Assembly (NCBI GenBank): GCA_028564925.1 | Contig: CM053028.1 | Location: 437,821,071-437,885,070, forward strand | Direction of reading: 5' to 3' | DNA from: Lithobates sylvaticus | Lineage: Eukaryota > Chordata > Amphibia > Anura > Ranidae | Length of the DNA stretch: 64,000 bases | Part shown: positions 43,082 to 55,013 of the stretch, piece after piece | Numbering within the stretch: position 1 is the first letter of the stretch | How the letters are laid out: each line of letters starts with the position of its first letter | Notes under the pieces: generated by a model | Database searches by the model: none | The model's input: only the letters and a program-made list of their open reading frames with translations | What the model was told of the DNA's origin: nothing | Made by a program: the position numbers and the translations under genes

Positions 43082-43998
43082 ATGGTACTCATTTTGGGAC
43101 GTCGATTGAACAGAGAGGAGAGTGGAGTTCATGAGTCACCTGCAACTAAGCGTAAAGTCTTTGAGATGGACCAAAAGTTGATGGGACATGAAGTATTTGA
43201 CTTCAATTCTGGTTCCTCTCACTCTGAGAGCATCTTACAGATCTTTAATGAGTTCCGGGAAAGCCGTCTGTTTACTGATGTTGTCATCTGTGTGGAGGGC
43301 AGAGAATTCCCCTGCCACCGAGCCATCCTGTCTGCCTGCAGCAGCTATTTTCGAGCCATGTTCTGCAATGACCACAGAGAAAGCAGAGAGATGTTGGTGG
43401 AGATCAATGGGATTTTTGCAGAGGCTATGGACTGCTTTCTGCAGTATGTTTATACGGGAAAAGTAAAAATCACCACAGAAAATGTCCAATATCTTTTTGA
43501 AACTTCCAGCTTATTTCAGATTGGTGTGTTACGTGATGCGTGTGCTAAATTCTTGGAAGAGCAGCTTGACCCTTGCAACTGCCTTGGAATCCAACACTTT
43601 GCAGATACTCACTCCCTCAAGACACTTTACACAAAGTGTAAAACTTATTCACAACAGGCATTTGAAGTTGTTGTTCAACATGAGGAATTTTTGGAGCTGG
43701 GGAAAGCAGAGGTCATTGATTATATCAGCAGTGATGATTTGGTTGTCAGCAAAGAAGAGCTGGTATTTGAAGCTGTCATGCGCTGGGTGTACCATCATGT
43801 TGATGTCAGAAGGCCTGTGTTACATGAACTTTTGACACATGTTAGACTACCACTACTCCATCCTAACTATTATGTTCAGACAGTAGAAGTAGATCAGCTC
43901 ATTCAGAACGCTCAAGAGTGTTATCAGCTGCTACATGAAGCCAGAAGATATCACGTACTGGGAAATGAGATGATGTCACCACGTACCAGACCAAGAAG
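43082..43998 (+). CDS. KLHL24: KLHL24 coding exon 1: BTB and BACK domains
   Basis: It encodes residues 1-305 plus two bases of the next codon. The N-terminus MVLILGRRLNRE is that of vertebrate KLHL24. KLHL24 is a substrate adaptor of the CUL3-RBX1 ubiquitin ligase, with known effects on keratin 14 turnover and kainate receptors in mammals. The BTB domain (about residues 65-165) holds LFTDVVICVEGREFPCHRA; it dimerises and binds CUL3. BACK (about 170-275) includes the typical helical stretch ending in LPLLHPNYYVQTVEVD. A second in-frame Met lies at residue 29 (VFEMDQK). The donor is AGAAG|GTTTGA at 43998/43999, phase 2. The frame reads on to a stop at 44062, but residues after RTRPRR are intronic. 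There are no breaks. Confidence 0.96.
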
Positions 43999-43999
43999 G

Positions 44000-45095
44000 T
44001 TTGACCTTTTTGATGTCTTCAGCTTATTATTTTACTTTTCAGTAAAGTTGTTGTCCAGTTAAGAAATAGGTATGATATTTGTGAAAGCATGTTAGCCATC
44101 ATGGTGGAAAGGCAATACCCTAATATTACAGAGTGATTACATCAGTGGCATCCCCTAAAATAATTAGCATTGGCTAATCACTATTCTTCCTAACTGTTTT
44201 GTCAACAGATACCTTGGTGTGCACAGATCAATATTATTTAAAAAGTTCAGTAACACTTTTTATATGCACAGATATTTGATCACAACTTTCTGTTCTTTCA
44301 TAACAAATTCCCCCAATTTTTTTTCAAGAGAGATGCAAAGTTGCCCCTGACATATGGTCAAAATCCAGGAGTTTAGGAGATGTGAGGAAGAAAAGACTGT
44401 ATCTTATACAAAGTAATGTTGGCCATTGCAGATGTGAAGGAATGATGTGACCACATGCAGACACCTGCTACACAATGTTTCTCCTAACACAAATGGTTAC
44501 CTCATTGTTTAGGATATTAGAAAAAAATTAGGTGGGCCACCACATTGCAGACACCTCCATTCCAGGTCTATCTGTGTCGTATTACCCCCGAAGGAACCAC
44601 TTGGTAATTTGGGTTCTCTGTTCTGCGCCTTGACTCCAAGAACAACCTCAGCCCCTCTGGCACACCTGGTTGAGTGTCTCTGGGAAATGTAGTTCTAAAG
44701 CTCTTGATTACAGTAGAGTTTCTCTACTCTGGACTACAGTTCCCACAATGCCATGCCGCCTTACTCAGTCCATTGAACTCTTCCTGCTCAGCAGCTCCCT
44801 GCTCTTACTGATATAGCTGTTAAAGGAGAAGTACAGCCAAAGCTTGTTTGGCTGTACTCCTCCTGTGGATCACAGAAGTGTAGTTCATTCTGTACTCCTG
44901 TTACCCATTTTCAGCAGACAGTGGGCCGAAGCCGGTCCAGGCTCAGGGAAGATCGCGAAAATGGAGTCGGGATCTGCCCACATGCCTGGACCGGCACCCG
45001 ACTCAGCCTCTCAGTGAGCCAGCTGCTTCCGCCCCCGTTAAAGCCCTGCGGTCCTGTGAGAGCGTGGGGGGAGGGCAGAGCAGAGAGCTGCTGAC
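44000..45095. other. KLHL24 intron 1, first part: non-coding
   Basis: 44640-44760 contains GGGAAATGTAGTTCT and CTACAGTTCCCACAATGC, words of a common small fold-back repeat. At 44819-44860 TTAAAGGAGAAGTACAGCC is the left end of a TTAA-type MITE with a CAAAGCTTGTTTGG hairpin. Nothing coding is seen. Confidence 0.4.
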
Positions 45096-45353
45096 TGTCA
45101 CCATCAATTGCAGCCTCACTGAGCCAATCATATACAGGCTCACTGTGCCCATCAAATGCAGCCTCACTGTGCCCATCAAATGCAGCCTCAATGTGCCCAT
45201 CAAATGCAGCCTCACTGTGCCCATCAATTTCAGCCTCACTGTGCCCATCAAATGCAGCCTCAATGTGCCCATCAAATGCAGCCTCAATGTGCCCATCAAT
45301 TTCAGCCTCACTGTGTCCATCATATGCAGCTTCACTGTGCCCATCACAGTAGG
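45096..45353. repeat. Minisatellite 1 in KLHL24 intron 1, ~24-bp unit
   Basis: About ten copies of a unit such as TCACTGTGCCCATCAAATGC (with AGCC), varying at CACTG/CAATG and AAATG/AATTT. Frames open across it on both strands, the longest 148 codons on the minus strand, are by-products of the repeat. Confidence 0.92.
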
Positions 45354-45401
45354 TCAATCACATCCACGTTTCACGTAAAAAAAAATAAAACCACTTAACA
45401 T

Positions 45402-46105
45402 AAGGTGTCCTCATCAGAGTCCCCATTTACATCAGGTGTCCCAGTCTCTTTAGAGGCAGGTGTCCCCATCAGCATCTCCTTTTACATCAGGTGTCCCCAT
45501 CAGGATCCCCCTATACATCAGGTGTCCTCATCAGCATCCCCCAATACATCTGGTATCCCCATCAGAGTCCCCCTTTACATCAGGTGTCCCAATCAGAGTC
45601 CCCCTTTACATCAGGTGTCCCCATTAGAGTCCTTTAAATCAGGTGCCCCCTTTACATCAGGTGTCCCCATCAGAGTCCCCCTTTAAATCAGGTGTCCACA
45701 TCAGAGTCCCCCTTTACATCAAGTGTCCCCATCAGAGTCCCCCTTTACATCAGGTGTCCCCATCAGATTCCCCCCTTTACATTAAATCAGGTGTCCCCAT
45801 CAGAGTCCCCCTTTAAATCAGGTGTCCCCATCAGAGTCCCATTAAGTGTCCCCATCAGAGCCCTCCTTTACATCAGGTGTCCCCATCAGATTCCCCCTTT
45901 ACATCAGGTGTCCCCATCAGATTTCCCCCTTTACATTAAATCAGGTGTCCCCATCAGAGTCCTCCTTTAAATCAAGTGCCCCCCTTTCCATCAGGTGTCC
46001 CCATCAGAGTCCCCCTTTACATCAGGTGTCCCCATCAAAGTCCCCCTTTACACAAGGTGTCCCCATCAGAGTCCTCCCTTTACATCAGGTGTCCCCATCG
46101 GAGAT
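45402..46105. repeat. Minisatellite 2 in KLHL24 intron 1, ~33-bp unit
   Basis: About twenty copies of a unit built from TCCCCCTTTACATCAGGTGT and CCCCATCAGAG, with length variants (CATTAAATCAGG). It follows minisatellite 1 after about 50 bases but has a different unit. Open frames here are repeat artefacts. Confidence 0.92.
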
Positions 46106-46109
46106 TTAC

Positions 46110-46348
46110 TAAAGGCAAATAGACTGTGCACTTTGCAAAGTGCAGTGGCCCTCTACAAGTGCAGTTGCTCCAGAGCTTAGTAAATGAGATAAAGCTTCAC
46201 TTTGCAAAGAGTACCCAATCACGTGCAAGGAAAATATAAAAACAGCATTTTTTTCTTGAACATGATTGAATGATGGATGTCAGCAGAGCTTCTCCTCATT
46301 TTTCTAAGCTCTGGAGCAACTGCCTTTTTGCCTTTAGTAAATCAACCC
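46110..46348. mobile_element. TTTACTAAAGGCAAAT fold-back MITE
   Basis: The ends TTTACTAAAGGCAAATAGAC and TTGCCTTTAGTAAATCAACC are inverted. Inside, GCAGTTGCTCCAGAGCTTAG pairs with TAAGCTCTGGAGCAACTGC, giving a second inverted pair. It is non-coding. Confidence 0.75.
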
Positions 46349-47989
46349 CTGTACCTCAGCTCTGCGTCTTTCCTTGCAGCCTTCCAGCTGCTCTGTCCCT
46401 CATGGACTCTCTGTCAGGCTCGGGCCTTGGTTTGTCCTGTCCTGGACAGCATGGTGCATACCAGCACCTCTCACAGCTCCCTTTACACACTAAGGAGGGT
46501 GGGACTCTGAGCTCTAACTCTGGCTCTCATATGAAGCCAGCACACTCCTGTGCCATTAGTGTGCTTGCTTTTTACAAAATCTGGTGTAAACCACCATTTT
46601 AAACAGTGGCACGGGCTCACCCTGTCACAATATATATATATATATGTAATACATTCAACTACTGGCCAAGTAAGAAGAATTTCTCATCATGTATTGAATG
46701 CTAGGTAGGTAGAATTGACAGCGGGAAGGGTCCCAGCTCCAATCTGACTATATCTAATATAAGCAGGCTTCTAAGTGGCCCCTTTGCAACTGTCCATCCC
46801 TAAAAAAAAGGAGCATCAATAACAGGAACACAGCCAGCAGTATTAAATTGATAGAAGTTGTAACCCTTCACCACTACTTTTGGTTGGAGTTCTTCTTTAA
46901 TTTCTTTCCTGATCACAGAACTGCCTTGCTATTCAAATAAAAGCAAAGCAGGGGTTTAAATATGTTTTATCAGTAAATTGTCCCCCATATTCAATAGCGC
47001 TGACAATAATTTATTTATTTAAATGTATGTACCCATCCTGGTCATCTACGTGCACAATGTAAGCACACAAAGAATCTGGTGCAGCTGTGTATGGTAGCTA
47101 AGCAGCTTCTAAATTCAGCTTGTTCAATCAAATAAAACCTGGTATCGGATTGGCTTCTGCTCCAGATTTTGCACACTCTAGTTATAGTAAATCTCTCCCA
47201 AAGCCACCTCCCAACAATGTGGTTCCTCTGTTTTTTTTCATATTGTTGCTAGGAAATTTAAGCAGAAAACAGAATACTATTCTAAGCTAAAATTAAATCT
47301 CCCTTTGGCTTCAATACTAGAAAACCAGTTCATATTTATTCAGGCTGGGAACAGAATCCCTCAGTGTTTTAAAAATTAGAATGCCTTGAACACTAATCTA
47401 AAAATACCAGAAAATATCTGTCAGCCCCCTACATGGATTGGTGCCAGCAGAAGCCCTGCCAACAGCCTATTGTCAGAATTCCTCCTTGATTGACATTTAT
47501 CTGAGCCAGTCACCGAGCTTCAGCACATAATAAAAAAAAGATGCACAAAACACATTTTGGCTTTGGCTGCTGGGCACGGTGGTTGAGCGTGGCCGTTTAA
47601 AAAAAAAAAAAAAAAATCGCAGAGCAAAGAGTACTTGAGCTGAAGCTGTTGCCTATGGTAACCAAATTCCAGCTTTTTTTTTTTTTCATAAAAAATGCTG
47701 AAATCTGATGCTGTGGCTGAAGATCATATATCCTGAAATAAGATTGGTCAGGAGCTCTGGGACACTGCAGCGCTGAAGTGGAGGTGAGTATAGTTCAACT
47801 TTAGAGATATTTATACTGCTTGCATTCATAAAATGTACATAAGTGGATGTATTATTGATTTTAGAGTTGCATTCATCTATGTTTTTTTACCTCTACCTGG
47901 AGTTCAGCTTTAAGAAAGGGTGGTTTCTTTTTTTTTGGTGAGGCTCTTTGTCTGTCTACCTAACAATTGGGTAAGACAATGGTTTATAC
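46349..47989. other. KLHL24 intron 1, middle: non-coding with a partial MITE at 47061-47200
   Basis: 47061-47200 has AGAATCTGGTGCAGCTG, TTCAGCTTGTTCAATCAAA and CTCTAGTTATAGTAAATC, a worn copy of the family at 54267. Short TA and poly-A runs occur at 46629 and 47598. Nothing else is recognised. Confidence 0.5.
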
Positions 47990-48148
47990 CAGGGATATGC
48001 AATTAGCAGACCTCCAGCTGTTGCAGAACTACAAGTCCCATGAGGCATAGCAAGACTCTGACAGCCACCAGCATGACACCCAGAGGCAGAGGCTTGATGG
48101 GACTTGTAGTTTTGCAACAGCTGGAGGTCCACTAATTGCATATCCCTG
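47990..48148. mobile_element. hAT-type MITE, 159 bp, with intact duplication
   Basis: It starts CAGGGATATGCAATTAGC and ends TAATTGCATATCCCTG. About 60 bases at each end are inverted (CCTCCAGCTGTTGC with GCAACAGCTGGAGG). The exact 8-bp duplication GTTTATAC flanks it (47982-47989, 48149-48156). Confidence 0.9.
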
Positions 48149-48357
48149 GTTTATACTATTATTTTAAATAACATAAACATTGTCTTAGTCACCATTGATC
48201 ATCATTTTATGAGCAAGGGAAAATAGTGGGTCACGGACCCCTTTAGGAATCCAATAAAAGCTATGGGCCCCCTCCCCAGAAATATTCACATGAACACAAC
48301 TTTGCATTCAATGAATATATGTACTTTATTTTATTAAAATTTGATTGGCTCATACAT

Positions 48358-49558
48358 AAAGTTCCTTGAAAAAGTATTCCCACCCCTTGAAATTTACCAC
48401 ATTTTGTCACGTTACAACCAAAAACTTAAATGTATTTTATTGGGATTTTATGTGATAGACCAACACAAAGTGGCACATAATTGTGAAGTGGAAGAAAAAT
48501 TTTAAATTGTTTTCAACATTTTTTACAAATAAATATCTGAAAAGCATGGCATACATTTGTATTCTGCCCCCTTGAGTCAATTCTTTGTACAACCACATTT
48601 TTCTGCAATTGCAGCTGCAAGTATTTTTGGGTCTCTACCAGCTTTGGACGTCTAGAGAGTGACATTTTTACCCATTCTTCTTTTCAAAATAGCTTGAAGA
48701 CTGTCAGTTTGGATGGAGAGCGTCAGTGAACAGTAATTTTCAAGTCTTGCCTCAGATTCTCAATTGGATTTAGGTCTGGACTTTGACTAGGCCATTCTAA
48801 CACATGAATATGCTTCTTATGGCTTTCTTTCAACAATGGCTTTTTTCTTGAAACTCTTCCATAAAGGGCGGATTCATGGAGTGCACGACTAATAGTTGTC
48901 TTGTGGACAGATTCTCCCACCTGAGCTGTGGATCTCTGCAGCTCCTCCAGAGTTACCATGGGCCTCTTGGCTGCTTCTCTAATTGATACTCTCCTTGCCC
49001 GGCCTGCCAGTTTAGGTGATCGGCCATGTCTTGGTAGATTTGCAGTTGTGCCATACTCTTTCCATTTTGGATGATGGATTGAACAGTGCTCTGTGGTATG
49101 TTTAAAGCTTGGGATATTTTTTTATAACCTAACCCTGCTTTAAACTTCTCCACAACCTTATCCCTGACCTGTCTGGTGTGCTCCTTGGCCTTCATGATGC
49201 TGTTTATTCACTAAGGTTCTCTAACAAACCTCTGAGGGCTTCACAGAACAGCTGTGTTAATACTTAGATTAAATTACACACAGGGGGACTCTATTTACTA
49301 ATCAGGTGACTTCTGAATGCATTTTAGTTAGGGGTATAAGAGTAAAGGGGGCTGAATGCAAATGCACGCCACACTCTTCAAATATTTATTTGTAAAAGAA
49401 AATTGAAAAACATTTATCATTTTCCTTACACTTTACACTTGTGCCACTTTGTGTTGGTCGTACACATAAAATCCCAATAAAATACATTTACATTTTAGGT
49501 TGTAACATGACAAAATGTGGAAAATTTGAAGGGGTATGAATACTTTTTCAAGGCACTG
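48358..49558 (-). mobile_element. Tc1/mariner element, copy 2
   Basis: The left end AGTTCCTTGAAAAAGTATT and right end AATACTTTTTCAAGGCACTG are inverted. Minus-strand fragments are the N-terminal helix-turn-helix part starting MKAKEHTRQVRDKVVEKF (48953-49195), and 48723-48959, which joins the second DNA-binding part ([15 protein letters not shown]) directly to the end of the catalytic domain (PDLNPIENL). The middle of the transposase, with the first two catalytic Asp residues, is deleted. It is dead. Confidence 0.85.
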
Positions 49559-50195
49559 TATATGACATACACAAAGTTTGAATAAAGTAAACAATCTTAA
49601 CAAAAAACTCACTCCTTTTCATACAAAAAGTAATGGTCACTCATTACAGAAATGAAATGCAATCATCTTGTGCAAATTAAACAAAACAATTTTAATTCTG
49701 CTAAAATTAACTACCGGTACTTCTACTGCTACTCCTACTACATTAGCACTTGCTATTATGGAGTGGCACAAGATGGTGTTTGTGCAGAGAACGATGATGC
49801 AAATTTAAATAGTAAACACGGGCCAACAACTCAAGTCAAAAAACACTGCGCTCTAATAAGTGGCAAGGGGGTTTTCTTTCATTTCTTTCAATAGTAAACT
49901 ATCGATTGGGAGGGGGGCTGTATAGTGTAAAGGTTATTTTTAATTTGCCCCCACGGGCCTCTTGAAACCCATTCATGGACCACTGCTCTAGGTGCTTCAG
50001 TTTCCTTTCATGAATAATAGGTGTAATGGCCTCCGCCAAAAAAATTAACCCAAGGAGTATGTATTTTGGGATTGATGTGAATGAGCACTTTACTCTTTAA
50101 AACCTTGCAGAATTTGTCAGTGATATAAAATGAATAAAATACAGACTTAGCACAGCACATTCTGTCACTTTTATATGTGTTTTTTATGTTTACAG
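49559..50195. other. KLHL24 intron 1, last part: non-coding
   Basis: No frame or repeat with clear borders. The polypyrimidine tract TTTTTTATGTTTACAG before 50196 is the acceptor of exon 2. Confidence 0.5.
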
Positions 50196-50380
50196 GTCTA
50201 CTGGCTACTCTGAAGTCATCGTGGTAGTGGGAGGCTGTGAACGTGTTGGAGGCTTCAATCTGCCCTACACTGAATGCTATGACCCAGTGACTGGTGAATG
50301 GAAATCACTGGCGAAGTTACCAGAATTTACCAAATCAGAATACGCTGTTTGTGCTTTGAGGAATGATATTCTAGTGTCAG
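50196..50380 (+). CDS. KLHL24: KLHL24 coding exon 2: first Kelch repeat
   Basis: 185 bases, entered in phase 2 (completing the Arg codon) and left in phase 1. It encodes STGYSEVIVVVGGCERVGG through ALRNDILVSG, the linker and first Kelch blade, including the VVVGG and WKSLAKLP signatures. The acceptor is TTTACAG at 50195 and the donor CAG|GTAAGG at 50381. It continues exactly from exon 1 in the vertebrate KLHL24 sequence. Confidence 0.95.
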
Positions 50381-50869
50381 GTAAGGTAAATGAATGGCAC
50401 GTGTCTGTCTGGGTACCAAAGCTTTTATTATTTGCATGTTATTAGTGAGTGACATTTATGTTTCTCATGTTTATTGCAGTCATCTGTAGGCCTAGCTGCA
50501 TGGGCATCCTGTATTAAAGCAGTGTTACAAAGCATTTGCACAACTTTCAGCAAGTTATGACTGGTTGGCCTTTAAAAAACTCATCATCTGCAGTTTGGGA
50601 ATTGTAATAACATATCGTTATGGCCAAATAAAGTTATTTTTATTCTGCTCTGCTACTTCTTACCTTTGTGTGTTATTTTATAGGGCTAGCCAGAACCAAC
50701 GTGCAATTTACACACTAGATCAAAATAACCAAATTAAAAATAGTACAGTTCTCTCTTATTTATATATACACCCTCTATAGAATATATAGTGTAAATATAT
50801 ATAGTGTAAAAATTACCTAATTAAACACATTTTTGTGTGTCTACAGCTCCCGGCTCTTCTGTTTTTTCA

Positions 50870-51174
50870 GGAACAGGAGAGCCGCGAGTTTTTCCGACGA
50901 AAAACCTTTCTAACGGATTTTCCGATCGTGTGTATGCAATTCCGACACGCAAAATTCCGACGCATGCTCGAAAACAATTCGACGCATGCTCGGAAGCATT
51001 AAACTTCCCTTTTATAGTGCTGTCGAACGTGTTTTATGCCGCTGTGTTACTGACCGTCGGAATTTGGTGTGACCGTGTGTAGGCAAGACAGTTTGAGCGA
51101 AATTCCGTTGGAATTCCGACGGGAAAACCATCAGAGCTTTTTCCGACGAGAATTCCGACCGTGTGTACGCGGCA
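50870..51174. mobile_element. Harbinger-like MITE, left end lost
   Basis: The right end CCGACCGTGTGTACGCGGCA is followed by TAA. The interior is full of TTCCGACG and its mirror CGTCGGAA. The left terminal repeat is missing or merged with GAGAGCCGCGAG near 50880. Confidence 0.65.
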
Positions 51175-51499
51175 TAAGAGTTTTCTTTTGTTCTTGAGCT
51201 AATTGATATCTCTAATCGGAGTGGAGGAGGAGCAGAGGACACTGGGAAGGGGTAAAAAAGCAAGTATTGGACCTGATGCTTACAGGTCCAAAGGATAAGG
51301 TGAAAGCACACCCTGAGTGAAAGCTGAGAGCTGATCATGGAGTAAAGGTGTATAGGAGTAACCTGTGGTGGACTTGCTCACAGGAAGTAGAAGATTATGG
51401 AGGATTTTGGAAGCATTGCACACATATTTTGTATAAACCCTACTGATAGGACTTATGCAATATATAGTTTATGTGGATGAAAAATGGTTTTTAATTTGT

Positions 51500-53015
51500 T
51501 ATTTATGTGATTTTTACCCTATATAGGGTGTGTAGAGAGTGTCTAAATATTACCTAGCTGCTCAATTACGCTTATTAGCCTTGTGGCTTACCTTGCATGC
51601 CTACAATAGATGGGCAGAGTTGGAGAAGCTGTGGATAGTGCCAGTCCACCTCAATACTCTGCTGTGGAGGTCCACCATACTGCCAAATTCACTTTACTTC
51701 GGCCCATGTCTCTTCTTTATACGTTGTGGCGACAGGCCCACAGACAATATTCACTAATGACCGCGGCTTCTCTGACTACTTCCTTTCTATTCACCCCTGC
51801 TGTCCTGGATAGCTTGACTGCCCAGATGTCTTCAGTTTGGAAAACTAGAGGCCTATTCCATTATGGCAACTTGGTGGTCCCAGAACTAGGATTTTACGTT
51901 CATTCCAGGACCATCAAGAAGTCCATGAAATTCCTAAGCAAGCTTTTTACGGTTATTTGCAAATCCGCCATTATGCCCAATCCATGACGAAAACCCTTTA
52001 ATTCTCTAAATTGACCCCATTTGAGAGAATCTGTTTAGAAGGTCCATCTAGCAAGGGGCTAATCTCTCAAATATATAAAGTCTTAAATTCTTTACCCTCC
52101 CATCCCCCGAAAAAACATTTCTACATGCAAAAATTAGAACAAATTTTGGGAGAGGAGTTACCCTTTGCTGCCTGGCAAACGATATGGACGACTAAGAGCT
52201 CCATTTGTACCCTGTACAAAGAAAACCAATATAAGATACTCTTCCACTGGTATCATTCACCAGATAAATTAAGCTCTATATACTCTACTGCAAATGATAG
52301 GTGCTGGAGATGTAAGAATAGTCTGGGTATGCTCCAAAATATCTACTGGTGGTGTACACTCACTGAACCCTTTTGGCAAACAGTACATAAAAATTATCCA
52401 CAAAGTCTTTGACTCCTGGATTCCATTCACCCCTAAAACATTCCTGCTTGGGGTACCCACTCCTAATTTCTCCAAAATGACTGCTATCACACCTCCTTAT
52501 GGTGGCAAATAGAAACAGCGGGGAACTCTGTCTCTGATGGAGCTTCACGCTAGGATCCGTGATGTTCAAAGGATGGAACTCACAACTACTTTAAATGACT
52601 CCTTGGATAGACATAATAGGGTTTGGGAGTTATGGCACACCATGGAATATTCACCTTGACTACATCCAGTCAACATCATTTGTACTTCCCCCCTTTCTGT
52701 TTTGGGGGCGGGAGCTTTCTCTTTCCTTTTTCTGATTTCCACTTATATTAAAATTAAAGGCCTAATGGTTAATGCCAATTTTAGGCTTGTGTGCTTGCTC
52801 CACATATATGTTAGTTTTTTCTCCCAAGCTATGGTTTGATAGCTATATGTACTTATGACTATCTGTTTTCATATTGTACTCTTTTTGAGTAATTTCACAT
52901 CTGCAGCTTGGTCATCCATTCTTTTCCTTGTGGCTTGGGTAGGGATGCAAGCCTATATTATTGTGGAATGTACTATACTGATGATTTTTCTGTTATGTTC
53001 TACTTCTTTCATGGC
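51500..53015 (+). mobile_element. L1-like LINE 3' end, 5'-truncated
   Basis: Fragments on the plus strand read as the C-terminal part of an L1-type ORF2. 51539-51757 has YLAAQLRLLALWL. 52011-52412 has YHSPDKLSSIYSTANDRCWR and CKNSLGMLQNIYWWC, the ORF2 C-terminal cysteine region. The parts are in different frames with stops between them. A non-coding 3' tail follows, and the endonuclease and polymerase are missing. It lies in the same orientation as KLHL24, in intron 2. Confidence 0.75.
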
Positions 53016-53022
53016 CGGTCAT

Positions 53023-53207
53023 GGCACAGCTCCTGAAGAAACGGAACGAGCGAGCGCACATGTGCCGATGACGTCGGCACATGCAGATATAGTGAATATC
53101 TCCTAACCGGTGCAAGTTTAGGAGATATTCACGGTACCTACAGGTAAGACTTATTATAGGCTTACCAGTAGGTTAAAGTGGTGTAACAGGGTTTACAACC
53201 ACTTTAA
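53023..53207. mobile_element. TTAA-type MITE, right half
   Basis: The right end is TTTACAACCACTTTAA at 53192-53207. Inside are the hairpin AATATCTCCTAAC/GTTTAGGAGATATT and the CAGGTAAGAC...GGCTTACC hairpin at 53141-53166. The left half was probably lost at the LINE junction. The CAGGTAAGA word is on the KLHL24 sense strand. Confidence 0.65.
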
Positions 53208-53316
53208 ACATGTTCCACTTTTCAAATACTTTGTAAAAGCTTTTTATATACACTGCTTTTGTACAAATCGAAGCCCATGTGTTCTGAATAAGGGGTGGAA
53301 ATGCACACTTGCCTAA

Positions 53317-53668
53317 TGCCCCGTACACATGATCCGAATATCGTACGACAGATCGTATGACCGTTGTCGCTTAATAGTCGCAAGTAGAAATTGAATAGGT
53401 AGATAAAGTCACGAAAATTCTCGTACGACCAAAAAAAAAAAAAAGTGATGTCATGGGTTGTAATGTATTTGTATTGTATTGTCGGACGACAACTATACTG
53501 ACTAAATGAAAATCGTACGAGGAAAATTTTCGTGCATGTCCAATGAAATAATATCGGATTAACGGTCGTGATCGGCTGTCGAAAGTAGTGTACACAGGAT
53601 CCGAAAATCGTACGATTCTTCCTCGGACGACCGTTTTCGTACGATATTTGGATCGTGTGTATGGGCCA
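53317..53668. mobile_element. Harbinger-like MITE, 352 bp, with TAA duplication
   Basis: The ends TGCCCCGTACACATGATCCG and GGATCGTGTGTATGGGCCA are inverted, with TAA at 53314-53316 and 53669-53671. The interior is rich in TCGTACGA words. This is the best-bordered copy of the family in the window and supports a three-base TWA target, as in PIF/Harbinger. Confidence 0.8.
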
Positions 53669-54266
53669 TAAGGGGTGTACAAGGTGTTTTAATTTCCTTC
53701 TTGACTGTTATCAGCTGTATTTGGCAACAATCAACGCTTGGAGTCTTTAACATTGGTGTTTCAGACTCCTATATTGCTCAAACTCAGGAAGTGTCCTCCA
53801 GCTCTAATGTATATTTTCTGTTTTTTGCAACAAATCCCATAAACCATTTTAAATCTTTCCAGAAAATGTTTTAGGTAGCAAAAAGGCCAATCAATGTACA
53901 TTGCAAGCAAAACTCCGAAGTCGGCTGATAACTCTACCCCTGTATCATTTTTTATATTTATGCATGATACACAGAATCACGAGTGTATCTTTAGTTCAAG
54001 ACATTTGTATGTAAAGTTTGGTAGGCACCGGTGACTTCTAATAGTTACAGATCAAGAGAACTTTCAGTTTAAATCAGCTAAACACATTCCAGGTGCATTA
54101 AAAAAATGTACAAATCTTAGAGCCCAGTCATACCTGACCTTTGCCGTAACATGTGGATTACTATAACACATGTTGCATACCTTAGCAGTTCAATGCCACC
54201 CCAACTCATTAAGGCAACACACCTTTAGCCAGGTGCTGGACTACAGAAACATGGAGAAGGAGACAT

Positions 54267-54445
54267 TGGGGAAGATTTACTATAACTGGAACACTCAGAA
54301 TCTGGTGCAGCTGTGCATGGTAGCCAATAAGCTTCTAAATTCAGCTTATTCAATTAAGCTTTGACAATAAAACCTGGAAGCTGATTGGTCTCTATGCAGA
54401 GCTGCTCCAGATTATGCCCTCTCCAGTCTTTGTAAATCTCCCCCA
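54267..54445. mobile_element. TTTACTATAACTGG fold-back MITE, uninterrupted copy
   Basis: It runs GGGAAGATTTACTATAACTG to GTCTTTGTAAATCTCCCCC. It contains TTCAATTAAGCTTTGAC, the empty version of the site filled by a TTAA element at 20078. Confidence 0.75.
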
Positions 54446-54533
54446 TTGCTCTCTTTACAGTCAGTTTTACTTTCACTTTCTATTGATATGCTGGATGTTG
54501 TGTTGCATTATCCCCTTTAGTCTGCAGGGGTAA

Positions 54534-55013
54534 GTGCCGGTTCACACTGGGGCAACACGACTTACAGCGCGACTTAGCAAGGCAACTTGGAAGCAACTTC
54601 AACGTGACTTGGAAGCAACTTGGAAGCAACTTCAACGTGACTTTGAGTTATTTACAACACAACTTTAAGTCGCCCCCAGGCCAGGCGACTTTGGCTGTGG
54701 CCAATCACAGAATAATCAGCTCTCTGGGAGGGTGGGGTTTGCCTGAGTAAACAAATTTCTTTTCCTGTAAAGTCGCTTCAAAATAGATGGAGATCAGACT
54801 TGGAGGCGACTTCCATTGAAATCAATGGGTACAAGTCACCTAGAAGTCGGATTGAAGTAGTACAGGAACCTTTTTTGAAGTCGGAGCGACTTCAGTAGTG
54901 TGCATTGAGACGGCTCCATAGATTAACATTACAGCGCGACTTGGGACAACTTTGGGCGTCTCGGGGCGACCTGAAGTCGGATCCTGAGTCGCCCTGGTGT
55001 GAACCGGCTCTAA
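54534..55013. mobile_element. GCCGGTTCACAC-ended MITE
   Basis: The ends GTGCCGGTTCACACTGGGGC and GCCCTGGTGTGAACCGGCTC are inverted. AAGTCG/CGACTT words recur throughout, and AGGCAACTTGGAAGCAACTT-type words repeat near 54580-54640. It is non-coding. Confidence 0.75.

Noticed and set aside
43999-44062. Extension of the KLHL24 frame past RTRPRR
   Set aside because: A donor at 43998/43999 joins in phase to exon 2, which continues the known protein; the extra residues are intronic read-through.
44911-46180. Repetitive open frames of 60-148 codons
   Set aside because: They are translations of the two intronic minisatellites inside KLHL24 intron 1.
48953-49195. Helix-turn-helix frame considered as a host regulator
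   Set aside because: The MKAKEHTRQVRDKVV start, Tc1 ends and an identical relative at 59380-59694 mark it as Tc1 transposase.
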